Below are positions 24,468-35,682 of a stretch of DNA of 64,000 nucleotides, piece by piece. The position numbers were made by a program, and so were the translations under genes. The notes under the pieces were generated by a model. That model saw nothing but the letters and a program-made list of their open reading frames with translations. It had not been told where the DNA came from and made no database searches. How positions within the stretch are numbered: position 1 is the stretch's first letter; the number at the start of each line of letters is the position of its first letter. Origin of the DNA: Cyclina sinensis (taxonomy: Eukaryota > Mollusca > Bivalvia > Venerida > Veneridae); the NCBI GenBank assembly GCA_012932295.1, contig JAAONU010000002.1, positions 18,879,770 to 18,943,769 on the forward strand. The letters are read 5' to 3'.

Positions 24468-26152
24468 ACAAGACGGCCATGATGGCCCTGTATCGCTCAC
24501 CTGAGTATGACTGCTTTTAACAAAGTTGCTATGGACCTGGTTAATTGACCCCAGATGACCGATATTCGAACTTGACCTAGAAATTACTGAAACAATCTCT
24601 TTGACAAATTTCAAGGTTATTTGTACTGAAAATGTTACCTCTAGAGTGTTAAAAAGGTTTTTCCATATTTAGGCTCCGTGACCTAGTTTTTGACCCCAGA
24701 TACACCATATCCAAACTTGAGCTACAAATCATCAAAACAACCCTTCTGACAAATTACCAGGACATTTGGAGTAAAATATAGCCTCTAGAGTGTTTACAAA
24801 GTTTTTCGATATTTGGGCTCTGTGACCTAGTTTTCCACTCCAGATGATCCATATTCAAACCTGAGCTAGAAACCATAGAATTAAGCTTTCTGACAAATTT
24901 CCAGGTTATTTGGAATTAAAATGTTACCTCTAGAGTGTTAACAAGGTTTTTCCATATTTGGGCTCTGTGACCTAGTTTTTGACCCAAGATGACCCATACT
25001 CCAACTTGAGGTAGAAATCATCAAAAAAACCTGTCTGACAAATTTCCAGGATATTTAGGCTTAAAATGTAACCTCTGGAGTGTTAAAAAGGTTTTTAAAA
25101 TATTTGGGCCATGTCACCTAGTTTTGATCCCAGATGACCCATATCCAAATATGAGCTAGAAATCATTGAAACAACCTTTCTGACAAATTTCAAGGAAATT
25201 TGGACTAAAAATGTAACCTCCAGAGCATTAACAAGGTTTTTCTACTTTCGGGCTCTGTGACCTAGTTTTTGACCCCAGAAAACCTATATTCAAAACTGAG
25301 CTAGAAATCATCGATAGAACCTTTCTGACAAATTTCCAGATTATTGGACTGAAAATGTTACCTTTAGAATGTTAACAAGGTTTTTCCATATTTGGACTCT
25401 GTGACCTAGTTTGTGACCCCAGATGACCCATATTCGAACTTGATCTAGAAATCCTCAAGGCAACCTTTCTGACGAATTTCCAGATTATTTGGGCTGAAAA
25501 TGTAACCTCTAGAGTGTTAACAAGATGTTTCTATTTTTGGGCTCTGTGACCTAGTTTTTAAAACCAGATGACCCATATTCGAACTTGAGCTAGAAATCAT
25601 AGAAGCAACCTTCCTGACAAATTTCCAGATTATTTGGTCTAAAAATGTTACCTCTGTGTTAACAAAGTTTTTCAATATTTGGGCTCTGTGACCTAGTTTT
25701 TGACCCCAGATGACCCATATTTGAACTTGACCTAGAAATCGTCAAAGCAACCTTTCTGACAAATTTCCAGATTATTTGGGCTGAAAATGTAACCTCTAGA
25801 GTGTTAACAAGATTTTTCAATTTTTGGCTCCGTGACCTAGTTTTTGAACCCAGATGACCCATATTAGAACTTGAGCTAGAAATCATTGACAGAACTTTTC
25901 TGACAAATTTCCAGGATATCTGGACTGAAAAAGTAGCCTCTAGAGTGTTAACAAGGTTTTTCTATATTTGGGCTCTGTGACCTAGTTTTCCAACCCTGAT
26001 AACCCATGTTCGAACTCGTCTGAGATATTAATGAGACAAACATCCTGACCAAGTTTCATGACAACTGAGGCAAAAATGTGACCACTAGAGTGTTAACAAT
26101 CAATTGTGGACGGACGGACGACGGACAAAAGGTGTTCAGAAAAGTGGGAGGC
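24468..26152 (+). mobile_element. hairpin-capped array E element, 3' cap truncated
   Basis: The 5' cap (24468-24507, with GGCCATGATGGCC) is followed by 'TATGACTGCTTTTAACAAAG', then about eleven ~145-bp units: 'CTCTAGAGTGTTAACAAGG', 'GGGCTCTGTGACCTAG', 'GACCCCAGATGACCCATATT', 'CTGACAAATTTCCAGG'. It ends GGACGGACGGACGACGGACA and then 'GGTGTTCAGAAAAG', after which the 3' cap is missing. Same family as 39653-40220, 46043-46803 and 47407-48946. Confidence 0.85.
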
Positions 26153-26429
26153 TTTAATAAGTTGTAATTGATCGAGATTAACAAGTTTTCTTTTTTTCAA
26201 TTTTGTAATGCTTTAAATTTGGCTTACCATATTAACAATTGTTTAAACTGAATGACTAAACTTCATAAGTGAACGTTAAACTATCAAAGGTCGGTACATT
26301 ATCTAATATAAGTAATAAATTAGTGTAAACTTGAGCCGAAACAAGATATTTGACACTCTTTTCTACTTTACCATTATTATTTTTTTTTAATTTTAAATGC
26401 AAACAGTGATGCTGACTCTTTGTTCACAG

Positions 26430-28039
26430 AAATTGTGGGACCTTGGAATCATGGGAACGCATGAGCCATATGCATTGACGAGAGCCGTGTGGTGGAGAAA
26501 TAACTTCTTCGGATTTTGGGGGAGAGATGAGCACAGGAAACTTCGGTGGGGGGACATTACCATTCGAGAAGAAGTTGATGGAACAAGGTATTTAATTGAT
26601 AACTTTAAAGTCTAATTATAGCTTTTGTTGTTTTGGACTTTATTATATTTTTTTTTTTAAGTTCAAAATACTTTTTTTCTTTAAATTGACTACATGCTTA
26701 CCCATCTTTGTTGCTTATAAATTGAAATTAAGTTTAACTCAAGGTAAAATTTTGATAAAATAACTTGAGTAAATATTGTAGGTACCATTTAAAATGTGTT
26801 TGTTTACTTATGATGTCTGTTATTTCTAAAAAAATCACATAATTTATAAATGAATGCATTTTATGCTTTACAGGTATATGATGTTTGAAGAACGAGATAC
26901 GAAAACCCGGAAAAACCCATCAGACATGAGAACCATCAATCCACGTCTTTATGAAACAAAAGACAAGCCTGAGACATGTCCTGTAAATCTGTTGTTGGAG
27001 TATACGCACAGGTATGTGTTAATAATATTTAGTTAGCAAATAAGTTATTACATAAATCAGTTTTTATTTCAAGATCACATCATGATGAGTATTTTACATG
27101 AACATATCCATGGCAAAAAAAGTTGTAGTATTTCAAATTTCTTTAAGATTTAATCATACAGTATCATTTGTAATAATGATATCAAACTTGATAAGTATTG
27201 CTATTTTATATTAAACAAAATTACATTGCTTTTAAAAATGTGCATCTTGTAAACATTGGGAGGATTTTGTGAAATCATTGCTGCATAAATATATTGAAAC
27301 AAATTACACTTATAAAAGAAAAGTGAACATACACTGTATTTTTATTTATTCATTCTAAAAAAATCATAAAAAGGCACTAAAGATAAAAGCAATTAAAATC
27401 ATATAAGCAGTTCATCCTGTCCTTTTCAGGCGGCCAGTTGCCATGTGTCACCCAGACGCGCCCTTTTACCTATAAGTTCACCAGTCTTGGAACAAGGGTG
27501 ACCAGCCATTACAGACCTGGTTCAAATGCCAGCCTTTAGGCGAGCACAGCCTGGGGAATATAATGAAAGACATGGCTCGCCGGGCCAATTTACCTGGCAG
27601 AAAGACCAATCATTCTGGACGAAAGACAACTGTCAAAAGACTGAAAGAAGCCAATTTTGAAAATACAGACATAATTCAAATCACAGGGCACAAAAATGTG
27701 CAAAGTTTGAACTCTTACTGTTGTGTGCCAAATAAAACAATAAAAAAAATGTCAGAAACTCTGATAGCATGCGATGGGGAGGCCTCTGAAAACAAGGAAA
27801 ATGTGGAATTTCCCGAGATTCCAAGCCATGAAATGGAAGAAATACTCAAGTCCATTGAAGTAATTGAGCAGCCGCATAAGCTACCGCAACAAGAAGAAAT
27901 TGAGAGTTCGCAACAAATTCAACTGTCCTCAAGCAATAGTCTGAGTCATAAAGCATTTGGTCTTGGCACTGCAATGCTGTCTGGGGCCCAGATCAGTGGG
28001 GGCAGTTTTGTGTTTAACATTAACATTAATTCTCAGTAA
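26430..28039 (+). pseudogene. Crypton-derived tyrosine recombinase-domain gene (KIAA1958/ZMYM-like), one in-frame stop
   Basis: Three exons join in frame: 26430-26587, 26874-27011 and 27430-28039. Introns have GT-AG ends (AAG|GTATTT...TTTACAG; CAG|GTATGT...TTTTCAG), and both junctions are phase 2. Exon 1 carries GTHEPYALTRAVWW and DEHRKLRWGD (arm with the first catalytic Arg region). Exon 2 carries ERDTKTRKNPSDMRT. Exon 3 carries HPDAPFYL, the H-x-x-R-like box NHSGRKTTVKRL, and ITGHKNVQSLNSY with the candidate nucleophile Tyr. The C-terminus AMLSGAQISGGSFVFNI is typical of these mollusc and cnidarian proteins. From memory, this is the DUF3504 group domesticated from Cryptons; a host DNA-binding role is inferred. 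A single TAA at 27473-27475 interrupts exon 3; all else is open, so it could be a very young pseudogene, a sequencing error or an allele. The 5' exons are not found; a capped array lies just upstream. Confidence 0.8.
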
Positions 28040-28109
28040 ATATAAGCTAGTTTACATATTGACAAGTACATGTTCTTGAAGTTCATGTATTTAAATGACT
28101 ATTGGCAGT

Positions 28110-28440
28110 ATTGGGTTGTGTTTTTGTGATAGTATTGTCAATGTGATAATTAAAATAGGGTCTTGATGTGATTTTTTTCCAGGTTTAGAGTTACATGCAT
28201 TTGAAAATGTTTTTTATAGTGTTGTGATTATTGAGATTGTCTACGTGACATTTTTCTGATTTACTGTTATAAAAAAAATTATTTTAAATGTGATACTTGT
28301 AATTGAGATACGAGTGTAAATGTGATATTTTTCTGTTTTACAGTTTAATAATTATGTTTTTGTGATACATGTAGTATTGTCGATGTGATAATTGAGATAG
28401 AGGTGTCAATGTGATATATTTTGGATTTACTGTTACATTT
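28110..28440 (+). repeat. short internal repeats in the presumed 3' UTR
   Basis: Three to four degenerate copies (~75 bp) of 'GTGATAATTGAGATA...GTGATATTTTTCTG.TTTAC' follow the stop codon of the recombinase gene. Confidence 0.55.
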
Positions 28441-28548
28441 TTATGATGTTTATTCAACAGATATTAATGATAAATCTAAGTTGTTACAATGTATAATTTG
28501 TTAAGACAATGTCAACTGTTATTTTCTTGCACATTCAGAAAATGATTA

Positions 28549-28554
28549 AATAAA
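28549..28554 (+). terminator. candidate polyadenylation signal AATAAA
   Basis: It lies 510 nt after the stop of the recombinase-domain gene and is followed by a T-rich stretch. It is the first good hexamer downstream in the same orientation. Confidence 0.45.
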
Positions 28555-28673
28555 TAATGTCAAAAAATATTCGTTGTATCAGTCCAATACAAAAACAACT
28601 AATGTATGTATACACCAAAACCATTCATGAATTAATACCTTTTCTTCTAAAAAAGTGACAGAGCTGTTATTGA

Positions 28674-28745
28674 TAATGGTGGTAGTGGTGGTGGTTTTGG
28701 TGGTGATGTTGATGGTGGCTTTGTTGGGGATGATGATGGTGTATA
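28674..28745 (+). repeat. GGTGGT/GATGGT-rich microsatellite-like tract
   Basis: Imperfect GGT and GAT trinucleotide repeats. Confidence 0.85.
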
Positions 28746-28775
28746 TTTCAAATTAAAAGAAAGATATATAATAAA

Positions 28776-28940
28776 AAGGTTATTATACATTTAACTGTAC
28801 AATACGGAATATATTTGGACTCGTACACATCTTGAAAAGTCATATTGGACTCGCCTATCGGCTCGTCCAATATGACTTTTCAAGCTGTGTACTCGTCCAA
28901 ATATATTCCCGTATTGTACAGTTAAATGTATAATAACCTT
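28776..28940. mobile_element. 165-bp fold-back palindrome (MITE-like)
   Basis: The left arm from AAGGTTATTATACATTTAAC and the right arm ending GTTAAATGTATAATAACCTT pair along almost their whole length, with the axis at 'GACTCGCCTATCGGCTCGTC'. Only a few mismatches (for example CGTACACATC against GCTGTGTACTCG) are visible. A full-length palindrome of this sort is typical of fold-back MITEs; flanking duplications are not clear. Confidence 0.85.
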
Positions 28941-29299
28941 ATAATATTGAATATAGAGAAAACAATTACCTGTAGACAATTGAACTGTGTATTTTCTAGT
29001 AGAACTAGCTGATGCTCTAGCTGATCTCTTCTGGAATAAGACATCTAGAGCATTCACAAGCTTTACTTCAAACACGATCATCATCAAATTTTACAAGTAC
29101 ATAATTTGGCTTGAATGCATCCTTATTCATCTGGGAATAAATCCCTGACTGTTCCTGTAACTCATGAGGTATCATCCAGAAACTGTTTTTCTATTCTTAG
29201 TTGAAGTGAACAATTACCTTGATCCAACTGGCTCAATTTTCAATCCCAAGCATCATCTTTATAGCAACTATCTATGAAGAAGGTTTCATCATAATATCT

Positions 29300-29943
29300 C
29301 ATTCGTAACTCAAGTTATTGAGCAGAAACCTTTTTTTTATTTATAGTAACAATGACCTTGACCTGTATTTTATGATGTTACACCTGTGTACCAAAAACTG
29401 TTTAAATCTGTCAAGCCATTCATGATTTATTGTTCGGAAACTGTTTTCTATTTTTATTAACAGTGACCTTGACCTTGACCCCACAAGCCCCAATATTGAA
29501 CTTGACCTGTATCTTGTGATGTTTCAGCTGTGTACCAAAAATTGTTTAAATCTGTCTAGCCTTTCATGAGTTATCGTCTGGAAACCGTTTTTTTTTTTAG
29601 TTACAGTGACTTTGACCTTGGCCCCACCAGCCCCAATATCAAACTTGACCTGTATCTTATGATGTTACACCTGTGTACCAAAAATTGTTTAAATCTGTCA
29701 AGCCTTTCATGAGTTATCGTCCGGAAACTGTTTTTCTCATTTTAGTCACAGTGACCTTGACCTTGCCCCCATCCAGCCCATATATCAAACTTGACCTGTA
29801 TCTTATGATGTTTCAGCTGTGTACCAAAAATTGTTTAAATCTGTCTAGCCTTTCATGAGTTATCATCCGGAAACCATGACAGACCGACCGACCGCCAAGC
29901 TCACTCCTATATACCCCCTAAAACTTTGTTTGTTGGGGTATAA
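29300..29943 (+). mobile_element. hairpin-capped array element, 'GGGGTATA' cap type
   Basis: About four ~127-132-bp units contain 'AAACTTGACCTGTATCTTATG', 'CAGCTGTGTACCAAAAATTG' and 'CATGAGTTATCGTCCGGAAA'. A GACAGACCGACCGACCG tract (29878-29894) follows, then 'AAGCTCACTCC' and the hairpin ATACCCCC...GTTGGGGTAT (29911-29942). This is another cap on another unrelated array. Confidence 0.75.
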
Positions 29944-29944
29944 C

Positions 29945-30500
29945 TAGAGACTCTCAGCTTTTACATATATGTAAAAGCTGAGAGTATGTAAATAATTATA
30001 TTTGCTTAAGGGAAATATAAGTTAAAAAGCTCCTGAAAAAAGCATTACCACTGCCGTAAAATACAGTTGAATGAGACAACCCGGAAATCATGGAAAAGGC
30101 TATATTTTCATAAATACGTGTGCTAGAAAAAAAAAAAAAAATTCTATATTAACTAGAGACTCAGTTTTTACATATATGTAATATCTGCTTAAGAGGAATT
30201 AATATTATCAAACTCCGGAAAATAGCATTACCGCAGCCATAAAATACAGCCATACGAGAAAACCTGGTAATCATGGAAAAGGCTCTACGTTCCTTAATTA
30301 CAATGTGTGCTAAAGTAATAGATTTGGTATCTATATTAACAAGAGACTCTCAGCCTTTACATACAGGTAAATAATTATATTTGCCTGAGAGGAACTTATG
30401 TTATGAAGCCCCCAAACATAGCATTACTGATGCCGCAAAATACGGCCATACGAGAAAACCCGGAAATTATGGGAAGAGGTTATAAGCAGTACTGTAATAA
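29945..30500 (+). repeat. three-copy tandem repeat (~190 bp) led by a perfect palindrome
   Basis: Each copy opens 'ACTAGAGACTCTCAG..TTTACATA', continues 'AATTATATTTGC', and ends 'CCGGAAATCATGGAAAAGGCT'. The first copy starts with a perfect 36-bp palindrome at 29950-29985 (arms ACTCTCAGCTTTTACATA). In copies 2 and 3 the palindrome is decayed. Confidence 0.75.
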
Positions 30501-30674
30501 TATGCTATTAATTACACCATTTCAAGATTGTCTTTTGTTAATTTGAAAATTCATATATTTTAACAGTTTTAAAAGTCCGGCCAGCCTTTATTTAAAGGTG
30601 TGAGTCTTTGATTGCCAAAAACTCTAAATTTTAAGCTGTGATCAAATCAAAAGGATACTATAATGTAATCAAAT

Positions 30675-30960
30675 TCGAGGAGCAGATCAGTGGTCCAGTG
30701 GTAACACCCGGGACTGGTAATCCAGGGGTGCTGAGGTCGATCCCCTGCTCCTCCACTAACATTACTAATTGCCTTTCAGATAAGACATTAAACCGAGGTC
30801 CTGCATATCAGTGCTATACACTGAGCATGCAAAAGAACCAGGGGTGTCTCTGGAATGGGATGCTTTCTTGCACTACCCCCACAAATTAAAATAACTATTC
30901 TCTTCAGGAGGTGTCGGTCATATTGGCAACCGGTACCGACAACAAATAAGCTCAAATAGA
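30675..30960 (+). repeat. tRNA-derived SINE, near full length
   Basis: It starts GAGGAGCAGATCAGTGG; the A-box-like TGGTCCAGTGGTAACACC and B-box-like GAGGTCGATCCCC lie at the expected distance. The body 'GACATTAAACCGAGGTCC', 'TCAGTGCTATACACTGAGCA', 'AAAAGAACCAGGGGTGTCTC' and 'GGCAACCGGTACCGACAAC' follows. It is the best copy of the four in the window. Confidence 0.85.
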
Positions 30961-31049
30961 TAAATATCTTTCTTACTTATACGAGTAAATTTAACCATTA
31001 CTGCTGTCCGCTTATCGTGCATATTCTTTATTAATTAATCTAAACTTAT

Positions 31050-31470
31050 TTAAAATGATTTCTAGAAAATCAGTGGTTTTTGGGGGTTTTCCATAAAATT
31101 GGTTTATTCTTTGTCAAATTAAACTTAATTAACATCATTAAATCAAGCTAAATTTCATAAATGTTTCATATTGAAATGTAATTTAAACATTATACGGTAT
31201 TTTCATTATTCTTTCTTTACTACTTTCTTACCAAGAGCATCTTAAATTCAATGTTTCTTTCTGTGTTTTCTGTAGAATCGGACTTTTTGTCTATCAATTT
31301 AAAGTAACTGAGTGTCATTAAATCAAGCTTATTTTCATAAATGTTTGATATTGAAAGGAAAATAAAGCATATATAGTATTTTCAGTCATTCATCTTTGTT
31401 ATTTTGTAAATAAGAACGTCAAAAATGAATTCCAAAAAATCTATGTTTTTTCCGGGTTGTCCAGGTTTTA
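31050..31470 (+). repeat. degenerate ~175-bp tandem repeat downstream of the SINE
   Basis: 'CATTAAATCAAGCTAAATTT' with 'CATAAATGTTTCATATTG' (31135-31175) recurs as 'CATTAAATCAAGCTTATTTT' with 'CATAAATGTTTGATATTG' (31316-31355); the flanking 'GGTTTTCCATAAAATTGG' and 'GTTTTCTGTAGAATCGG' also correspond. The 30780-31175 part, with the SINE, recurs inverted at 34315-34720. Confidence 0.6.
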
Positions 31471-32065
31471 CACCTGCCCACAGATTTGGACTTTGTCACT
31501 CATAAGTAATTAACAGAGGAACTGTAACCGAATTAAAATATATGTGCTTTTTTCAAGGTTATAACTGTTACAAACTCGTTTGTAATAATCAGTCAACTTC
31601 TACATTTATCTAAGTTAAGAAAACACCACATGATAATGTACAAATAAAGTTACATGAAAAGAACCTACAAACTTTTCATGAGCGTGGTAATCTTTTCTGT
31701 TTACTCTTCAGCGAGGTTTTAGTCACGTAACAAATTAATGCATAATTTCATGTAAACGAACACCTTTTCATTCAAGAGTACGAAATCGACATGTTTATAA
31801 TTAAAACTGTTTGAATGTATTACCGATAATTTGCTGAAGTGGTAAAGAATTGCACAATATCAGGAATCTTTGACAAGTCGGGAACTATTTTTCTGTTCTC
31901 TGAGAAGGGTGTAAAAATTAATGCACCAGTCATTTAAAACAGACAGACTATTTGCAGATTAGGTAACTATGATAGAGACTGAAATTGTGCTAGCATTATT
32001 TGTTTGGACTGATGATCCAAACAGATAAAAAACAACAATTGCAATAAAGCAATCAAAGTTTTCAA

Positions 32066-34312
32066 ACAAGAGGGCCATGATGGCCCTGGATCGCTCACCT
32101 GAGTACTTTGGCTGTAGGTTTGCTGCTAAGCAGTATTTCATTTTTTAATTGAAAATATGTAAGTGCCTACAAACCAAATATGTAAAATATCAGTCAATAA
32201 ATAAAGGCTCTATGACAGAAAGAAGAAATATCTATTATAAGCTATTAAAGCTATGGTGACCTTGACCTTGACCAAGTGACCTCATACCCTACCCATTGGT
32301 AGACCTCCATGCAAGGAACCTATATAATGAATATCAAAGATATTGGTCTATAAATGAAGGTTCTATGAGGTACAGTAGATAAATCTATTTTTAGCCTCCG
32401 TGACCTATAACCTCATCTTATAATTTCAAAAAGCTTGTTAAAGCTTGCTTCATGCCTAATTTTAAAATTCTAGGCATTGTGGTTTCAGACAAGAAGATTT
32501 TTAAAGATTTTCTTCTATACTGCTATTTAAAACTTGTGACCCCTCGGGTGGGGCCAAAAGTGACCCCAGGGACATTTTTCAAATAAAATAGGTAGAGGTC
32601 CACTAGACAATGCTGCATACCAAATATCTAAGCTGTAGGCATTGAGGTTTCCAGTAAGAAGATTTTTAAAGATTGCCTTTTTTACATATTAAGGGCCCCC
32701 GGGGCAGGGCCAATTTTGACCCTGGGGCTAACATATAAACAATACTGGTAAAGGTTCTCAACACAATACTCAATACCAAATATCTAAGGTTTAGTCCTAT
32801 AAGTTTGGAAGAAAAATGATTTTTCATGTTTTTCCTATATAACTATATGTAAACGAAGAGAACCCTGGGGCGTGGCCAATTTTGACCCAGGGAACATAAT
32901 CTGAACAAACTTGGTAGACATCCACTAGACAATGCTGCATACCAAATATCTAAGCTGTAGGCATTGAGGTTTCCAGTTAGAAGATTTTTAAAGATTGCCT
33001 TTTTTACATATTAAGGGCCCCTGGGGCGGGACCAATTTTGACCCTGGGGCCAACATATAAACAATACTGGTAAAGGTTCTCAACACAATACTCAATACCA
33101 AATATCTAAGGTTTAGTCCTATAAGTTTGGAAGAAAAATGATTTTCATCTTTTTCCTATATAACTATATGTAAACAAAGAGAACCCTGGGGCGTGGCCAA
33201 TTTTGACCCAGGGGACATAATTTCAACAAACTTGGTAGACATCCACTAGACAATGCTGCATACCAAATATCTAAGCTGTAGGCATTGAGGTTTCCAGTGA
33301 GAAAATTTTTAAAGATTGCCTTTTTTACATATTAAGGGCCCCTGGGGTGGGGCCAATTTTGACCCCGGGGCCAACATATAAACAATACTGGTAAAGGTTC
33401 TCAACACAATTCTCCACAACAAATATCTAAGGTCTAGTCTTATTAGTTTCAGAGAAAAATGATTTTTCATGTTTTTCCTATACAACTATATGTAAATCAA
33501 GAGAACCCTTGGGCGTGGCCAATTTTGACCCAGGGGACATAATTTGAACAAACTTGATAGAGGTTCACTAGACAATGCTACATACCAAATATCTAAGCTG
33601 TAGGCATTGTGGTTTCTGAGAAGAAGATTTTTAAAGATTTCCTATATAAGCCTATGTAAAATCAATTGACCCCCGGCGTGGGGCCTAGCTATTTTGACCC
33701 AGTGGCTGTGAATTGAACAAACTAAGTAGAGGTCCACTGGACAATGCTGCACACCAAATATCTAAACTCTAGGCCTTGCAGTTTCTGACAAGAAGATTTT
33801 TTAAAGTTTTTCCTATATAACTCTTTATAAAATATTTGACCCCTGGGGCGGTGCCATTTTTGACCCAGGAGCCATGATTTGAACAAACTTGGTAGAGGTC
33901 CACTGGACAATGCTGCACACCAAATATCTAAACTCTAGGCCTTGCAGTTTCTGACAAGAAGATTTTTTTAAAGTTTTTCCTATATAACTCTATGTAAAAC
34001 AAGTGACCCCCGGGGCTGGGCCATTTTTGACCCAGGAGCCATGATTTGAACAAACTTGGTAAAGGTCCACTGGACAATGCTGCACACAAAATATCTAAAC
34101 TCTATAACTTACGGTTTTTGACAAGAAGATTTTTTAAGATTTTCCTATATAACTCTATGTAAAACAAGTGACCCCTGGGGCGGGGCCATTTTTGACGTAG
34201 AGGCCATGCTTTGAACAAACTTGGTAGAGGTCCACTAGGCAATGCTACACACCAAATATCAAAGCTCTATAACTTATGGTTTCTGACAAGAAGATTTTTA
34301 AAGTTTTTTCCT
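32066..34312 (+). mobile_element. hairpin-capped array element with array B, 3' end lost
   Basis: The 5' cap (32066-32104) is followed by ~400 bp shared with 58640-59040 (-): 'GTAGGTTTGCTGCTAAGCAG', 'GACCTTGACCTTGACC', 'AGTAGATAAATCTATTTTTAG'. Then come about eleven ~165-bp array B units. It stops abruptly at 34312, where an inverted SINE-containing segment begins; there is no GACGG tract or 3' cap. Confidence 0.8.
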
Positions 34313-34314
34313 AT

Positions 34315-34720
34315 ATGAAACATTTATGAAATTTAGCTTGATTTAATGATGTTAATTAAGTTTAATTTAATAAAGAATTAACCCGATTCTACTGAAAACC
34401 CGGAAAAAAACACCAATTTTCCCAAAACCATTTTATATAAGTTTAGATTGATAAACAATATGAGCAATAAGCAGGCAGCAGTAATGGTTGAATTTACTAG
34501 TTAAGGTAAGAAAGATATCTATCTATTTCAGCTTATTTATCGTCGGTACCGGTTGCCAATATGCCCGACACCCCCTGAAGAGATTAGTTTTTTTAATTTG
34601 TTGGGGTAGTGCAAGATACAGAAAGCATCCCATTCCAGAGACACCCCTGGTTCTTTTGCATGCTCAGTGTACAGCTCTGATACCTCAGTTTAACGTCTCT
34701 GGAAAACAGATTTGCGTCTG
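34315..34720 (-). repeat. inverted copy of the SINE-plus-flank segment 30780-31175
   Basis: Reading minus, it runs from 'AGAACCAGGGGTGTCTCTGG' through the SINE tail 'GGCAACCGGTACCGACGATA' into the same flank ('TTTCTTACCTTAACTAG', 'CATTACTGCTGCCTGC', 'CATTAAATCAAGCTAAATTT') as 30780-31175. By eye the two are roughly 85% alike. Confidence 0.8.
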
Positions 34721-35682
34721 ATCAGAATTATATGTATTGACCAACCAAAAATCCATTAATACAGCATTCACTAGGTGCAATTTGGTTACTTATAGATACT
34801 GATTTGCACACTAACACTAAATGTCTAATATTTCAACTTCATACACCTGATCTTAGGCAATTACTACTTGGATTTCATTTCCAATTTCATTATATCCCCC
34901 CCGCCAACCTCCCACACAGGGAAGGGAGGGGGGCTGGGGAGGATACTGGAATCAACTTAACCAGCAAACTGCCTGGTTTGGTTATTTGTCGAGGGCATAA
35001 TTAAAAAAGTATTGGCGGTATCAGTTTGAAATTTCTTTGATGAAATGACAAATGGAAAAACCTCATAGTGAAAATCTAGATCTATTTTGCATAAAATTTT
35101 ACAGATATTGCCGTTTGTAATGTATCAAACTTGCCTACATAGATGGACAGATCTTACTGAGGAGATTGCAGTGTCCAAGAACCTCAGCTTTCTTCTGCAT
35201 AATTTTGCAGTTATTGTCCTTGGTGATTTTTCATCCTTAATTTATGGCCGGTGAATCACTCAAAAGTATTGGATATACAAATGTATCAACTTGAAACTTC
35301 ACACTTTGATAAATTTCATTCTATTGACAAAGTGGCATGTGGGAGTAATTTCAACAGGACAGTGGTTTTCAAAGTTTAATACCGAGTACACTGGTGCAGC
35401 ATGTAGAGGAGTATTCAGTCTCTTACAGGATCAGCCAATAGTTATTAGATATGAATACTTTTAAACAACCTTTCTGCAAAATGAAAGGAAAATAAAATAT
35501 TGGCAACACTGATTACTGCATGGTTCTGTGACCCAAACAAATTCAGTACCTTCAGTGCTTTGATTTTATTTTATGTAACTAATGTGACCTATGAAGTTGC
35601 AAAATAAAATTGAATTGAACTGAATCTTGCATTTGCGACGAAGTAAATATGTATCAGATAACGTGATTGGGTAAATTGCACA
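34721..35682. other. no gene or family repeat seen
   Basis: Mostly AT-rich sequence. A C-run then G-run tract at 34896-34943 (CCCCCCCGCC ... GGGAGGGGGGCTGGGGAGG) could fold or form G-quadruplex structure. No open frame is convincing. Confidence 0.5.

Noticed and set aside
28674..28745. GGTGGT/GATGGT tract as glycine-rich coding sequence
   Set aside because: It lies beyond the polyadenylation signal of the recombinase gene and is interrupted by stops outside the tract; simple repeat.
34896..34943. C-run/G-run tract as a regulatory G-quadruplex
   Set aside because: There is no gene start nearby and a single tract; nothing else supports a function.
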